Assembly (NCBI GenBank): GCA_910589415.1
Contig: OU342638.1
Location: 39,033,579-39,097,578 of the forward strand
DNA: 64,000 nt
Direction: 5' to 3'
Origin: Malachius bipustulatus
Taxonomy: Eukaryota; Arthropoda; Insecta; Coleoptera; Melyridae
This document shows positions 31,010 through 42,114 of the stretch, piece after piece. Made by a program: the position numbers and the translations under genes. Each line of letters opens with the position of its first letter. The first letter of the stretch is position 1. Under the pieces are notes generated by a model. The model searched no databases. It was not told the DNA's origin and saw only the letters and a program-made list of their open reading frames with translations.

Positions 31010-34000
31010 ATTAATAAAGTTTTTTTCCCAGTTTTTCAGCAGCAAAAGAAATTTTTTCAGGAATTTTTCAGGTCAGGTTGGACCCCTTTACTCGTGCAAA
31101 AAAAACCGTTACTGTTCTCCTAAAAAATTATATTTTCAGGAAATTTTCAGGAAATTCAGAAAAGTTTTATTTTTTCTCCCTCTTTCAGTAAAACTGATTA
31201 ATATTTTTCTGAAAACTACAAACAAATATCGCCCCATTCAGTGATAAATTTTGACACCTTTTGATAAATAAAACGAGTCACTGTAAGTCACAATTTTCCT
31301 GAAAAAAAGCAATTTTTCAGGAAATTTTCAGGTTGGTAGTAACACCTTTTACTCGTAATTTCAGGCACTGTCTATGTATGAAAAAACCGTTACTGTTCTC
31401 CTGAAAATTTGACATTTTCAGAAAACTTTCAGGAAATTATTTTTTCTCTCTCTTTCAGTAAAAGTGATTGATATTTTCCTGAAAACTACGAGCGAATATC
31501 GCCCCATTCAGTCATGATTTTTGGCACCCTTATGTCAATAAAACGAGTCACTGTAAGTCATTATTTTGCTGAAAAAAAGGAAATTTTTCAGGTTGTTAGT
31601 GACATCTTTTTACTCGTTTCAGGCACTGTCTGTGCAAGAAAAAACCGTGTTAATCTCCTGAAAATTCGACCTTTTCAGGAAACTTTCAGGAAATGATTTT
31701 TTCTCTCTCTTTCAGTAAAACTGATTGATATTTTCCTGAAAACTGCAAGCGAAGAGTGTCATTTGTTAGGAAGATTTCTGTCACTTTGGCTGTGTAGTTA
31801 TTTTCAGTGCAATGAAGCAAATAAAGCTCTTTTTTATTTAACTTCTTTCAGGCATTGCCAAATCAAAAGCCCGAAAGCCTCTGAAAAATATTTCAATTTC
31901 GCGAACATTTTCAGGAGGATTTTCACAGAACTAATTTGTTTTCAGGCGCTATCGTACAAAACCGGCTCGTTGTAATAATAAGTTGCCTGAAAAAAGAGGC
32001 GCTTTTCAGGAATTTTTCAAATTGGTTTCAGTCTCCTGAAAAAATCTCTCGTTATTAAGCGAGCTTCAGTTATTATTATAAAAGCGTCTAGGAATGTCAT
32101 TTTCACTTTTCAGTACTTCATTTTTTATAAATAACAAAGAAATGAAGTTATTTTATTATTTAGTTTTTTTTTCAGGGATTAAAAGGAATAATTTCAGCAA
32201 TTTCAGTTTCTTCGGTAAGTTCAGAGATTTCGCTCATCATCGACTAAATTTCAGATCGTTATCTACTCACTAAATGTACAGTTCTTGATAACAAAAGTCT
32301 CAAATCACAACCAATTTTGAAAAATTTTTCAGGAAAATGAATTTTTCAGGGAGGCGTAAATTCAGCAGTCAATTCAGTTAAATTTTATTCTCATTTCAGT
32401 CATTCATTCAAATGAAATAGGTACCAACGCTGAGTCATCACATTTCAGCTCTTCAGGAAATACGTTTCAACGAATTGCACTGAAAAACTGCCTAAAATTC
32501 CAATCAAAATGGTAAAAAAACTTCAATTCTTTCAGCCCACTTTCAGTCGCTCATTTACGTCAATTTCAGCCTTTTTTCACGTTAAAAAATGCACTTTTTC
32601 CCTTTCAGTAAACGTCACGATCATTTTTTTTTTTGTAAATTTCCAGGAAAATTGGTGACTTTTTTTTCAGGAAAAACGGACTATGAATTTTTTTTCAGCC
32701 TAATTTCAGCCCTTCAGGAAATAAGTTTCAGCGAATTGCACTGAAAAATTGCCTAAAATTCCAATCAAAATGGTGAAAACAAATTCTTAAATTCTTTCAG
32801 CCCAATTTCAGTCGCTCATTTACGTCAATTTCAGCCTTTTTTCACGTTAAAAATGCACTTTTTCCCTTTCAGTAAACGTCACGATCATTTTTTTTTTGTA
32901 AATTTTCAGGAAAATTGGTGACTTTTTTTCAGGAAAAACGGACTATGAATTTTTTTTCAGCCTAATTTCGGCCCTTCAGGAAATAAGTTTCAGCGAATTG
33001 CACTGAAAAATTGCCTAAAATTCCAATCAAAATGGGACAAAAATTCTTCAATTCTTTCAGCCCAATTTCAGTCGCTCATTCACGCCAATTTCAGCCTTTT
33101 TCACGTTAAAAAATGCACTTTTTCCTTTTCAGTATACGTCACAATCAATTTTATGTATATTTTCAGGAATATATGTGATTTTTTTCAGGAAAACGGACTC
33201 TTGGAATTTTTATTTTCAGCCTAATTTCGGCCCTTCAGGAAATAAGTTTCAGCGAATTGCCCTGAAAAATTGCCTAAAATTCCAATCAAAATGGGACAAA
33301 AATTCTTCAATTCTTTCAGCCCAATTTCAGTCGCTCATTTAACCCTTAGTTGGTAACATACTTTTTTTCACTTTATAAGTAACATCCGTCTCTCAGTCGG
33401 TGATCATATTACAGTTCCAGCATTATAGGTAACATCCGTCGCTCAGTCGGAATAGGTATTATAATAATATGTATAATTACATATTTATTCGAATGTATTC
33501 TAGTAAACACAAATATATTTTATTAAAACAAGACCTATTTCATTTTTATACATTTTTTTATATATTATACCTTTTCATTCACCATACTTTCGACCGACAG
33601 CCGACTGAGAGATGGACTGAAATATATCGTTCTGAGTAACACCCGTCTCACAGACGTATTTTCGCGAAGGCGGCTATGGACTTTTTGGCAACCAACAAGA
33701 ACATACCTAATACGAAATTTTTGTACATTCATTCGTTTGGATTCAGCGCAGCATCAAAACTTGGCATCCGCCTCAGAGTCGGATGTTACCAACTAAGGGT
33801 TAAGTCAATTTCAGCCTTTTTCACGTTAAAAAATGCACTTTTTCCCTTTCAGTATACGTCACAATCAATTTTATTTATATTTTCAGAAAAATATGTGATT
33901 TTTTTTCAGGAAAACGGACTCTTGGAATTTTTATTTTCAGCCTAATTTCAGCCCTTCAGGAAATAAGTTTCAGCGAATTGCACTGAAAAATTGCCTAAAA

Positions 34001-36330
34001 TTACAATCAAAATGGTAAAAAAACTTCACTTCTTTCAGCCCAATTTCAGTCGCTCGTTCACGTCAATTTCAGCCTTTTTTCACGTTAAAAAATGCACTTT
34101 TTCCCTTTCAGTAAACGTCACGATCAATTTTATGTAAATTTTCAGAAAAATTTGTGACTTTTTTCAGGAAACACGAACTCTTAGAATTTTTATTTTCAAA
34201 CTAATTTCAGTCCTTCAAAAAATAAATTTCAGCGAATTGCACTGAAAAACTGCCTAAAATTCCAATCAAAATGGTAAAAAGAATTCTTCAATTCTTTCAG
34301 CCCAATTTCAGTCGCTCATTCACGTCAATTTCAGCCTATTTCACATTAAAAAATGCACTTTTTCCCTTTCAGTAAACGTCACGATCATTTTTTTTTGTAA
34401 ATTTTCAGGAAAATTGGTGACTTTTTTTCAGGAAAAACGGACTAAGATTTTTTTTTTCAGCCTAATTTCGGCCTTCCAGGAAATAAGTTTCAGCATTGCA
34501 TTGAAAAATTGCCAAAAATTCCAATCAAAATGGGGAAAAAATTCTTCAATTCTTTTAGCCCAATTTCAGTCGCTCGTTCGCGTCAATTTCAGCTTTTTTC
34601 ACGTTAAAAAATGCACTTTTTCTCTTTCAGTATACGTCACAATCAATTTTATGTATATTTTCAGGAATATATGTGATTTTTTTCAGGAAAACGGACTCTT
34701 GGAATCTTTATTTTCAGCCTAATTTCAGCCCTTCATCAGAAAATAAGTTTCAGCGAATTGCACTGAAAAATAGACTAAAATTACAATCTACATGGCAAAA
34801 AAAATTCTTCAATAATTCTTTCAGCCTAATTTCAGTAGCATGTTTACGTCAATTTCAGCCTTTATCACACTAAAAATTGCACTTTTTCCATTACAGGAAA
34901 CGTCACGATCATTTTTTAGTAAAGTTTCAGGAAAATTGATGTTTTTTTTCTCATGAAAAAAGGACTCTATAAATTTTTATTTTCCAGCCCAATTTCAGCC
35001 TTTCAGGAAATAAATTCAATGATTCTTTTAGCCCAGTTTTAGTCGCTCATTTACGTTGATTTCGGCCTTCTTTGCATTAAAAATTTCACTTTTTCCATTT
35101 CAAGAAACGTCGTGATCAATTTTTTGAAAATTTTCAGGAAAATTGGTGATTTTTTCAGATTTTCAGGGAAAAAGTACTCTATGAATTGTAAATCTTTCAG
35201 CGTAATTTCAGCCACTTTAGAAAATAAATTTCGTCTCTCACTCACACCTTCTAGCGACAGAAAAATGATAAGCTCCTATAAAATTTTCAGGAAAAAGGAA
35301 TTTTTTTTCAGGAAAAAAGGAATTTTTTTAAGAAAAGGATTAAAGATTTTTCAACTAATTTTGCCCCTCTGTCTATAAAAAAATCAGCGATTCCTTCAGT
35401 CCAAATTCAGTTGCTCAAACGTTATAATTTCAGTAATTTCAGCCACATTCACATTAAAAATTAGGCACCAGAAAAATTATAACTTTTCTGTAATTCCCGG
35501 GAAAGCTGTTGATTTTTTTTTTTCAGGAAAAAAACGACTCTGGGCCGTAAATCTTTCAACCTAATTTCAGCCTCTTAAAAAAAATCATCTTTCACTCACA
35601 CTTTTTAGCGACAGAAAAACGATAAGCTCCTATTGAATTTTCAGGAAAAGGGGGATTTTTTCAGGAAAAGGGTCAAGATTTCTCAGCTAATTTAGCCCCT
35701 TTTCTTATAAAAAAATTCAGCCGCTCAAACGTTATAATTTCAGTACAGCACCAGAAAAATAATAGCTTTTCTGTAAGTTTCAGGAAAGCTGTTGATTTTT
35801 TTCAGGAAAAATTGAATTGTAATTTTTTCACCCTCTTTAGAAAATAAATTTCATCTGTCACTCACACCGTTCAGGAAAAAGGGAATTTTTTTCAGGAAAA
35901 AAGGAATTTTTTCAGGAAAAGGGTTCAAGATTTTTCAGCTAATTTAGCTCCTATTCCCATAAAAAAAATTCAGCGATTCCTTCAACCCAATTTCAGCCAC
36001 TCAAACGTTATAATTTCAGGAATTTCAGCCACATTCACATTAAAAATGGTGCACCTTTTCCGCACCAGAAAAATAATAACTTTTCTTTAATTTTCAGGAA
36101 AGCTCTTGATTTTTTTCAGGAAAAAACTACCCTGGGCTGTAAATCTTTCAGCCTAATTTCAGCCCCTTTAAAAAATAAATTTCATCTCTCACTCACACCG
36201 TTCCAGCGACAGAAAAACCATAAACTCCCATTAAATTTTCAGGAAAGGGGATTTTTCAGGCAAAGGAAATTGTGCACCTTTTCTGCACCAGATTTTCCTG
36301 TAATTTTCAGGAAAGCTGTTGTCATCACGT
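31010..36330 (+). repeat. TTTCAG-rich satellite filling intron 1, ~260-bp unit
   Basis: The short words TTTCAG and TTTTCAGGAAA recur very densely. Between about 32400 and 34900 they form a ~260-bp unit with CCTAAAATTCCAATCAAAATGG (near 32490, 32753, 33016 and 33275, then 33995, 34254, 34515), TTTCAGTCGCTCATTTACG, AAAAAATGCACTTTTTCCC and CTTCAGGAAATAAGTTTCAG. The 31.0-31.75 kb part has its own ~280-bp units (AAAACGAGTCACTGTAAGTC). The array begins about 20 bp from exon 2 and ends at the exon 1 border. It is interrupted by a MITE at 33343-33799. Confidence 0.88.
33343..33799. mobile_element. piggyBac-like MITE with TTAA target duplication
   Basis: 457 bp bounded by 17-bp perfect terminal inverted repeats, CCCTTAGTTGGTAACAT at 33343-33359 and its reverse complement at 33783-33799, and flanked on both sides by TTAA (33339-33342 and 33800-33803), the target duplication characteristic of piggyBac-family elements. 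Subterminal copies of GTAACATCCGTCTCTCAGTCGG-like sequence lie at about 33385 and 33429 and in inverse near the right end, with related GACTGAGAG/CCGTCTCACAG words at about 33604-33653. No transposase is encoded, so it is non-autonomous. Neighbouring satellite copies show the uninterrupted sequence at the same place. Confidence 0.85.
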
Positions 36331-36335
36331 CTCAC

Positions 36336-36620
36336 CTGATCGAAATCCCTGTCTTTATGGAACAGCATGTTCTTGTAAACATTGTCCTTATCACTGCTGA
36401 AGACCGCTTTCGCCAGCAACGTCTTATAAAACTGCGACGGCAGCAGCAACTGATTATTATTGTAACTGTCCAATTTATTAACGAAATCGTTATACTTATT
36501 GAAACCGGCCTTGTAGAGCGTTATGCTCGGCTCGGGGGCGTTATTGTTCGAACAGGAATCGCTCGAGTCCGAACTGTTATTGTCCAGGGAGGAGGAGGCT
36601 TCCTGAGCCACCGCTGTCAT
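36336..36620 (-). CDS. Exon 1 (start exon) of partial C2H2 zinc-finger transcription factor
   Basis: This 285-nt exon encodes residues 1-95. ATG at 36620-36618 has an A at -3 (AAAAGATG) and is the first Met of the open frame. Residues 8-27 are rich in Ser, Asn and Asp; residues 33-95 are a folded-looking, aromatic and basic segment (ITLYKAGFNKYNDF, then LLPSQFYKTLLAKAVF, then KNMLFHKDRDFDQ). The exon ends in phase 0 at CAG|GTGAGA; read-through leaves protein-like sequence at once and enters satellite DNA. I did not recognise the N-terminal segment itself. It is assigned to the same gene as the exons at 30.8, 10.2 and 0.8 kb because strand, splice phase and order all agree. The role as a nuclear DNA-binding regulator is inferred from the finger start in exon 4. 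Confidence 0.75.
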
Positions 36621-37990
36621 CTTTTCTCGTCTCCTTAGGTAGGTATACTAACGCCGCGATTAACGATAATTGGTACGGAACACTAACACTTAACACTAAC
36701 ACTAACACTATAACACTCGTTAGATAGGTATAAGAATAAGAATATTATTGTAAGGTATATAAATATAGCACCGGCAGCGATGGTTGTTCGATTTATAGGA
36801 ACTATTCATTCATTATTAAATGTATAAATATAAATAACGGGCTGTAAAGTGTACTATTACGTAGGTATTAATCCGTCAAAAAAAAAAGATAACTTGGACG
36901 GTAATTAAAAGGGGAGTGAGAGAGAAAGACAGAACGAGAAAATGAATGAAATCGAAAAAAAGAATTAAAAAAGCCCCCGTTCCCACCGCTCTTTAAGCCG
37001 CTTTAATCACCCTCCCCCCCTTCTCCTTCCAATCAACAACAGGCACATCATCAGCATCTCAATTCCGCGCCGCGCATCCCGGCGCGTTTGCATCCGGGCA
37101 ATTAAAACGCGGCGTTAATGAAAGAGAGCGGGGGGGCGGCGGCGACGACGGCGGAAGAGTAAAGAGTAGTAAAGGGGAAACCGGGCCAATCAACCCCCCA
37201 CCAGACGACACTCTCACTCTCCGTTCTCCCGTTATATAATCAGTGTAATCGCACCTTTAATTTAAGTCGCGGCGGTGTGGAGGTGGCGGCGGCGACGGCC
37301 GCAACGGAATCGCGGAGTCGAAGAATGGAAAAATTGCATCTCGCGTCGTAGAGGCCGCGACGAGACTGAGTGTGCAACTTTCGACCGTTTCCGTCTGCAC
37401 CGCCGACGATGGCGTCTCCAGAACTGGGTTACCGAAATAAGAAAAAGAAATGCAACGACGAAGAAATATAATAAAAAGGAGGAAAAAAAAGGGGACGGGG
37501 AAAAAATGCATGTACATACACGCGGAAGGCAGTTTTGAGTGTCGCCGGGTTTATGATATTGATTGGATATATTGCAGATGCAGCCGTGGGAGGCGGCAAC
37601 CGAGGGGGGAGGCGTGAGGAGGTGGCCGCCACCGACCGCCTCCTCCTCCACCACCCCCCCGGAGACGGCGACGCGGCTCGGAATGCAATTCGCGGGGACA
37701 GCGGGGTGGGATACTAGCACTGGCACTAACAGTAGCACTATAGCGCCTCCCGGGATTCTAATTGCTACTTTCACTCTATTTAAGTTAGTTCGTTGGCGAG
37801 AGACAGAGACGGGGAACTCTTTATGAATGAATGGAACTGCATGCAACGGGGGCGGGGGGAGGGGGTTATTAGACTCCCACTAATGCAGGAAACTACTCGC
37901 TGCTGATGTGTACGAGTAATTCCACCCCGTCTGATTTCTAAAGACACTGCCAATATTTCTTGCATATCTTCGGACGAATGGCAAATCTTC
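36621..37990 (-). other. Putative 5' UTR/promoter-proximal region, GC-rich, non-repetitive
   Basis: The region upstream of exon 1 contains a short (CACTAA)-type repeat at about 36683-36715 and G+C-rich blocks at about 37075-37350 and 37590-37860 (runs such as GGGGGGGCGGCGG) that stand out from the AT-rich surroundings. It has no satellite arrays. Open frames across it on both strands overlap each other and look compositional. The position fits a 5' UTR plus promoter, possibly with a CpG-rich core; no transcript start can be proven from sequence. Confidence 0.35.
37232..37238 (-). promoter_or_regulatory. Possible TATA box upstream of the zinc-finger gene
   Basis: TATATAA on the minus strand, about 610 bp upstream of the exon 1 ATG and just upstream of GC- and CT-rich sequence, which is a plausible core-promoter setting. 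In an AT-rich genome this heptamer occurs by chance, and no clear initiator was identified, so this is only a candidate. Confidence 0.18.
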
Positions 37991-39060
37991 TGAACAATAA
38001 CGTTGACTATATTCAAGCTACTACTCAATTATTAACTGAGGGTATACTATCAGATAGGATATCAGTAATCAGCATATCATTGGATTGCATATCTTCAGGA
38101 ATAGTCATACTTTCGGTAGCATATCATTGGGTGACTTATCATCAGAAATACACATCATCGAATGCCATACTTTCGGTATAGCATATCATTGCATGGCACG
38201 CTTGATTATAAATCCTTACAGATATTTTTGAAAAATATTTGTGACATATCATTGGGTGACTTATCATCAGAAATACACATCATCGAATGCCATACTTTCG
38301 GTATACCATATCATTGCATGGCACGCTTGATTATAAATCCTTACAGATATTTTTGAAAAATATTTGTGACATATCATTGGGTGACTTATCATCAGAAATA
38401 CACATCATCGAATGCCATACTTTCGGTATAGCATATCATTGCATGGCATGCTTGATTATAAATCCTTACAGATATTTTTGAAAATAATTGTGACATATCA
38501 TTGGGTGACTTATCATCAGAAATACACATCATTGAATGCCATACTTTCGGTATACCATATCATTGCATGGCACGCTTGATTATAAATCCTTACAGATATT
38601 TTTGAAAAATATTTGTGACATATTATTGGGTGACTTATCATCAGAAATACACATCATCGAATGCCATACTTTCGGTATAGCATATCATTGCATGGCATGC
38701 TTGATTATAAATCCTTACAGATATTTTTGAAAAATATTTGTGACATATCATTGGGTGACTTATCATCAGAAATACACATCATCGAATGCCATACTTTCGG
38801 TATAGCATATCATTGCATGGCACGCTTGATTATAAATACTTAAAGATATTTAAAAAAAATATTTATGACATATTATTGGGTGACTTATCATCAGAAATAC
38901 ACATCATCGAATGCCATACTTTCGGTATACCATATCATTGCATGGCACGCTTGATTATAAATCCTTACAGATATTTTTGAAAAATATTTGTGACATATCA
39001 TTGGGTGACTTATCATCAGAAATACACATCATACTTTCGGTAGCATATCATTGCATGGCA
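37990..39060 (+). repeat. Satellite array, 125-bp unit, about 8 copies
   Basis: The unit includes CATATCATTGGGTGACTTATC, ATCAGAAATACACATCATCG, AATGCCATACTTTCGGTATA, CATTGCATGGCACGCTTG and CCTTACAGATATTTTTGAAAA. ATGCCATACTTTCGG recurs at about 38162, 38287, 38412, 38536, 38661, 38786 and 38911, period 124-125 bp. Repeated ~64-codon open frames offset by 125 bp follow the array and are not genes. Confidence 0.92.
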
Positions 39061-39064
39061 TGAA

Positions 39065-39690
39065 AGTTCGCCGGACGATTAATAAGGGACCGCCGAAATA
39101 ATTTCCCGGTCGCGGGATTTTCTTAACGGTCGAAATAAGCGGGGGGCATATCGCGCAGAACGATCGGGGATAATAATAAAACGTTCCCGATTTAGATCCA
39201 TAATAACGGACTCGCGTATATAAAAGTAGGAATTGGAAGTGCATGCACGGACGGCAGTGCGCATGGCGCTCGCCGCACTCTTCTCCGAGTTTGAAAGAAA
39301 CTGCCGGGGGGAAAACGGGAGCAGGAGGAGGAGGAGTGAGCCGTTCCGTGGAAAACACATAAAAATATAACATCGAATGCATTTTATTTGTGCAGTTTGG
39401 TCGTAAATAAAATCAACTTCGAATCGAGTTTTGAGCATAAAAGAGCGGGCTGCGCTCGGGTGTGCGTTACGCGAAGACGGGAATCGTGAGCGGGAACGGG
39501 AGCGTTCCTTCAGGAGCACGTCACTGCGCTCGGTCTTGTTTGCATAACGCAGACACGGGAACAGGGAAAATGCATCTATTCGCAAATTATGTTTGATTTA
39601 TCGCGCAGAGACGAGTTGTATTTACATTTAACGTCACTTAGAAAAATGTGTTCGAACCAAGCATAAAAGCGCATATTGTCGAAACAATAA
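39065..39690. other. Unique segment between arrays
   Basis: Moderately GC-rich, non-repetitive. Two minus-strand open frames (39029-39382 and 39079-39585) overlap in different frames. Neither shows a domain; not called as genes. Confidence 0.35.
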
Positions 39691-39694
39691 ATTT

Positions 39695-41445
39695 TAGCGA
39701 GGAATCGATTTTATTAACGCAATCCTCGTGGTCGATTTACCCTAATTACAAAATTTCATAAGAATCGCTTCAAAGGGTTAAAAGTAGCACTAGTACGAAA
39801 AGTGGACTTTTACGGACTCGTCAAAATTGAAAATCGGCTCTCAAATCGTTATCTGTGGTCGGATTTTAATCAAACTTTGTCATTTATAACTAATTTTTCT
39901 TGCTAGTCATTTTTAATACATACAAGCTGGTCTAAATGTAACAATACCTACATTATAAACAGTATCTCAGAAATTGTAAGTTTCAGGGAGGAGAGGAGTT
40001 TATTAACGGAATCCTCGTGTTCGATTTACCCTAAAATCAAATTTTCATAAAAATCGGTTTATAAAGCTAAAAGTAGACGAAAAGTGAACTATTACGGACT
40101 CGTCAAAATTGAAAATCGACCCTTAAATCGTTATCTGTGGTCGGATTTTGATCAAACTTTGACATTTATAATTAACTTTTCTTACTCGTCATTTTTAATA
40201 CATACAAGCTGGTCTAAATGTAGCAGAATGAACAATATAAAGAGTATCTCAAAAATGATAAGTCATAGGGAGGAGAGGAGTTTATTAACGGAATCCTCAT
40301 GTTCGATTTACCCTAAAACCAAATTTCCATAAAAATCGGTTCATAAAGCTAAAAGTAGACGAAAAGTGGACTTTTACGGACTCGTCAAAATTGAAAATCG
40401 ACACTAAAATCGTTATTTATGGCCCGATTTTTATCAAACTTTATCGATTTATGACTTCTCTTCTTGCTCATTCTTTCTTGTGGCCTTTCTTTAAAATTTA
40501 AGTTACAGGAGAAAAAGTGAACCTTTACGGACTGATAAAAAACGAAAAATCGTTTCCAATGGAGCGATTTCGGCCAAATTTGTTTTCTGGTTCCGTCTTA
40601 GCTTGTTGTTTATATTTTTGAGGGTTGCTATGTAATAAATGCAACAGCACAAAAATTTGAGCGTAAATCTCGAAAACGATCAGTCATAGAAGGAAGTAAA
40701 TTGCGTCAATCAAACTATTTGGGTCGACTTACTAAGAGAGCAAATTTTCATAACAATCGCCCTAAAACTGAAGTTGCCGGATAAAAAGTGAAGCTTTACG
40801 GACTGATAAAAAATGAAAAATAGCTACCAAATCGTTTCTAATGGAGCGATTTCGACCAAATTTGGTTTTTGAAACAATCTCGGCTTGTTTATATTTTTGA
40901 GGGTTGATATGTTATAAATGCAACCTACAAAAATTTTAGCGTAGATCTCGAAAACGATCAGTCGTAGAAGGAAATAAATTGCTTCAATCAAATTATCCTA
41001 GTCGATTTACCAGGAGACCAAATTTTCATAAAAATCGCTCTAAAATTGAAGTTACGGGACAAAAAGTGACGCTTCACGGACTGATAAAACATGAAAAACA
41101 GCCACCGAATCGTTTCTAATGGAGCGATTTCGACCAATTTTGGTTTCTGGATCCGTCTTGGTTTGTTGTTTATATTTTTGAGAATCGATATGTTATAAAT
41201 GCAACAGCGCAAAATTTTTAGCGTAAATCTCGAAAACGATCAGTCTTAGAAGGAAATAAATTGCTTCAATCAAATTATCTGGGTCGATTTACTAAGAGAG
41301 CAAATTTTTATAAAAATCGCTCTAAAATTGAAGTTACAGGAGAAAAAGTGAAGCTTTACGGACTGATAAAAAATGAAAAATAGCCACAGAATCGTTTCTA
41401 ATGGAGCGATTTCGACCAAACTTGGTTTCTATAGCTATCTGGGCC
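39695..41445 (+). repeat. Satellite superfamily array B, ~278-bp unit, plus orientation
   Basis: The core (A)CGAAAAGTGRACTTTTACGG or its variant AGAAAAAGTGAAGCTTTACGG recurs near 39797, 40077, 40358, 40510, 40785, 41062 and 41341. Two subfamilies are visible: 39.7-40.45 kb (GACTCGTCAAAATTGAAAATCG) and 40.5-41.44 kb (GACTGATAAAAAATGAAAAA, with CGTTTCTAATGGAGCGATTTCG). Confidence 0.88.
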
Positions 41446-41449
41446 TGTT

Positions 41450-42110
41450 CTTTCGATTAAAGACCGCCAACATGAATTAATTAATCAGGACGGCTTGAAA
41501 GAAGCGAACTTTTCTTTATGGGATCGGAATTCCGAGGCCGATTCGCCTGGAATTTCGAGCGATTAGAAAATTTCTCCGCTAACGAGCTCCGCAATGAGAC
41601 TTCAAACAGCAAAGAGACCCAGTTCCATAACGCGATAACTCGTAATAATAATGAGAGGCAGCATTAGATGTACCGTACCGTAAACGATACTTATTTATAA
41701 ATAAATAACGTTATAAAACCCCGTGAATTTCAGCTGATATAATTCCCCGCTTAGCATAATCACCTCAGCATAAAAGGCCTATTTATTCATGTGCGTCTTT
41801 TGCGTTGAATAATAAAATTGAATTTCAATGTGTCGTCATCCAACCCGGCCAATTGAGCATTAGCGGTCGCAGACTCATTGTGATCCCCGCTAAATATTAT
41901 TAGCGGTGTGTATGAGAAGAAGTGTAATATTATTCCTTATTCCCTGTGTGTCGTGCAACCCGCAATGTAATAATAACCAAACCAACAGCCCAATAAACAT
42001 AAATATGAGAGCAGGATTTATTGTTTGTTTGTTTTGCTTGGGCGTGCATTTTTTCGCCCGTAAATTTGGCAGTCGTGTGAAACGCCTAGCACGTAGGTAG
42101 GTAACAAAAT
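41450..42110. other. Unique spacer between satellite arrays B and C
   Basis: No repeats recognised. A 64-codon open frame at 41906-42100 has no recognisable domain and is not called. Confidence 0.35.
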
Positions 42111-42114
42111 ATTA

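Noticed and set aside
33676..33945. 89-codon open frame spanning the MITE right end
   Set aside because: It crosses the transposon-satellite junction, so it cannot be an ancestral gene, and has no transposase motif.
37262..37846. 194-codon minus-strand open frame upstream of exon 1
   Set aside because: It overlaps open frames in other frames and strands in a GC-rich, low-complexity stretch; no domain.
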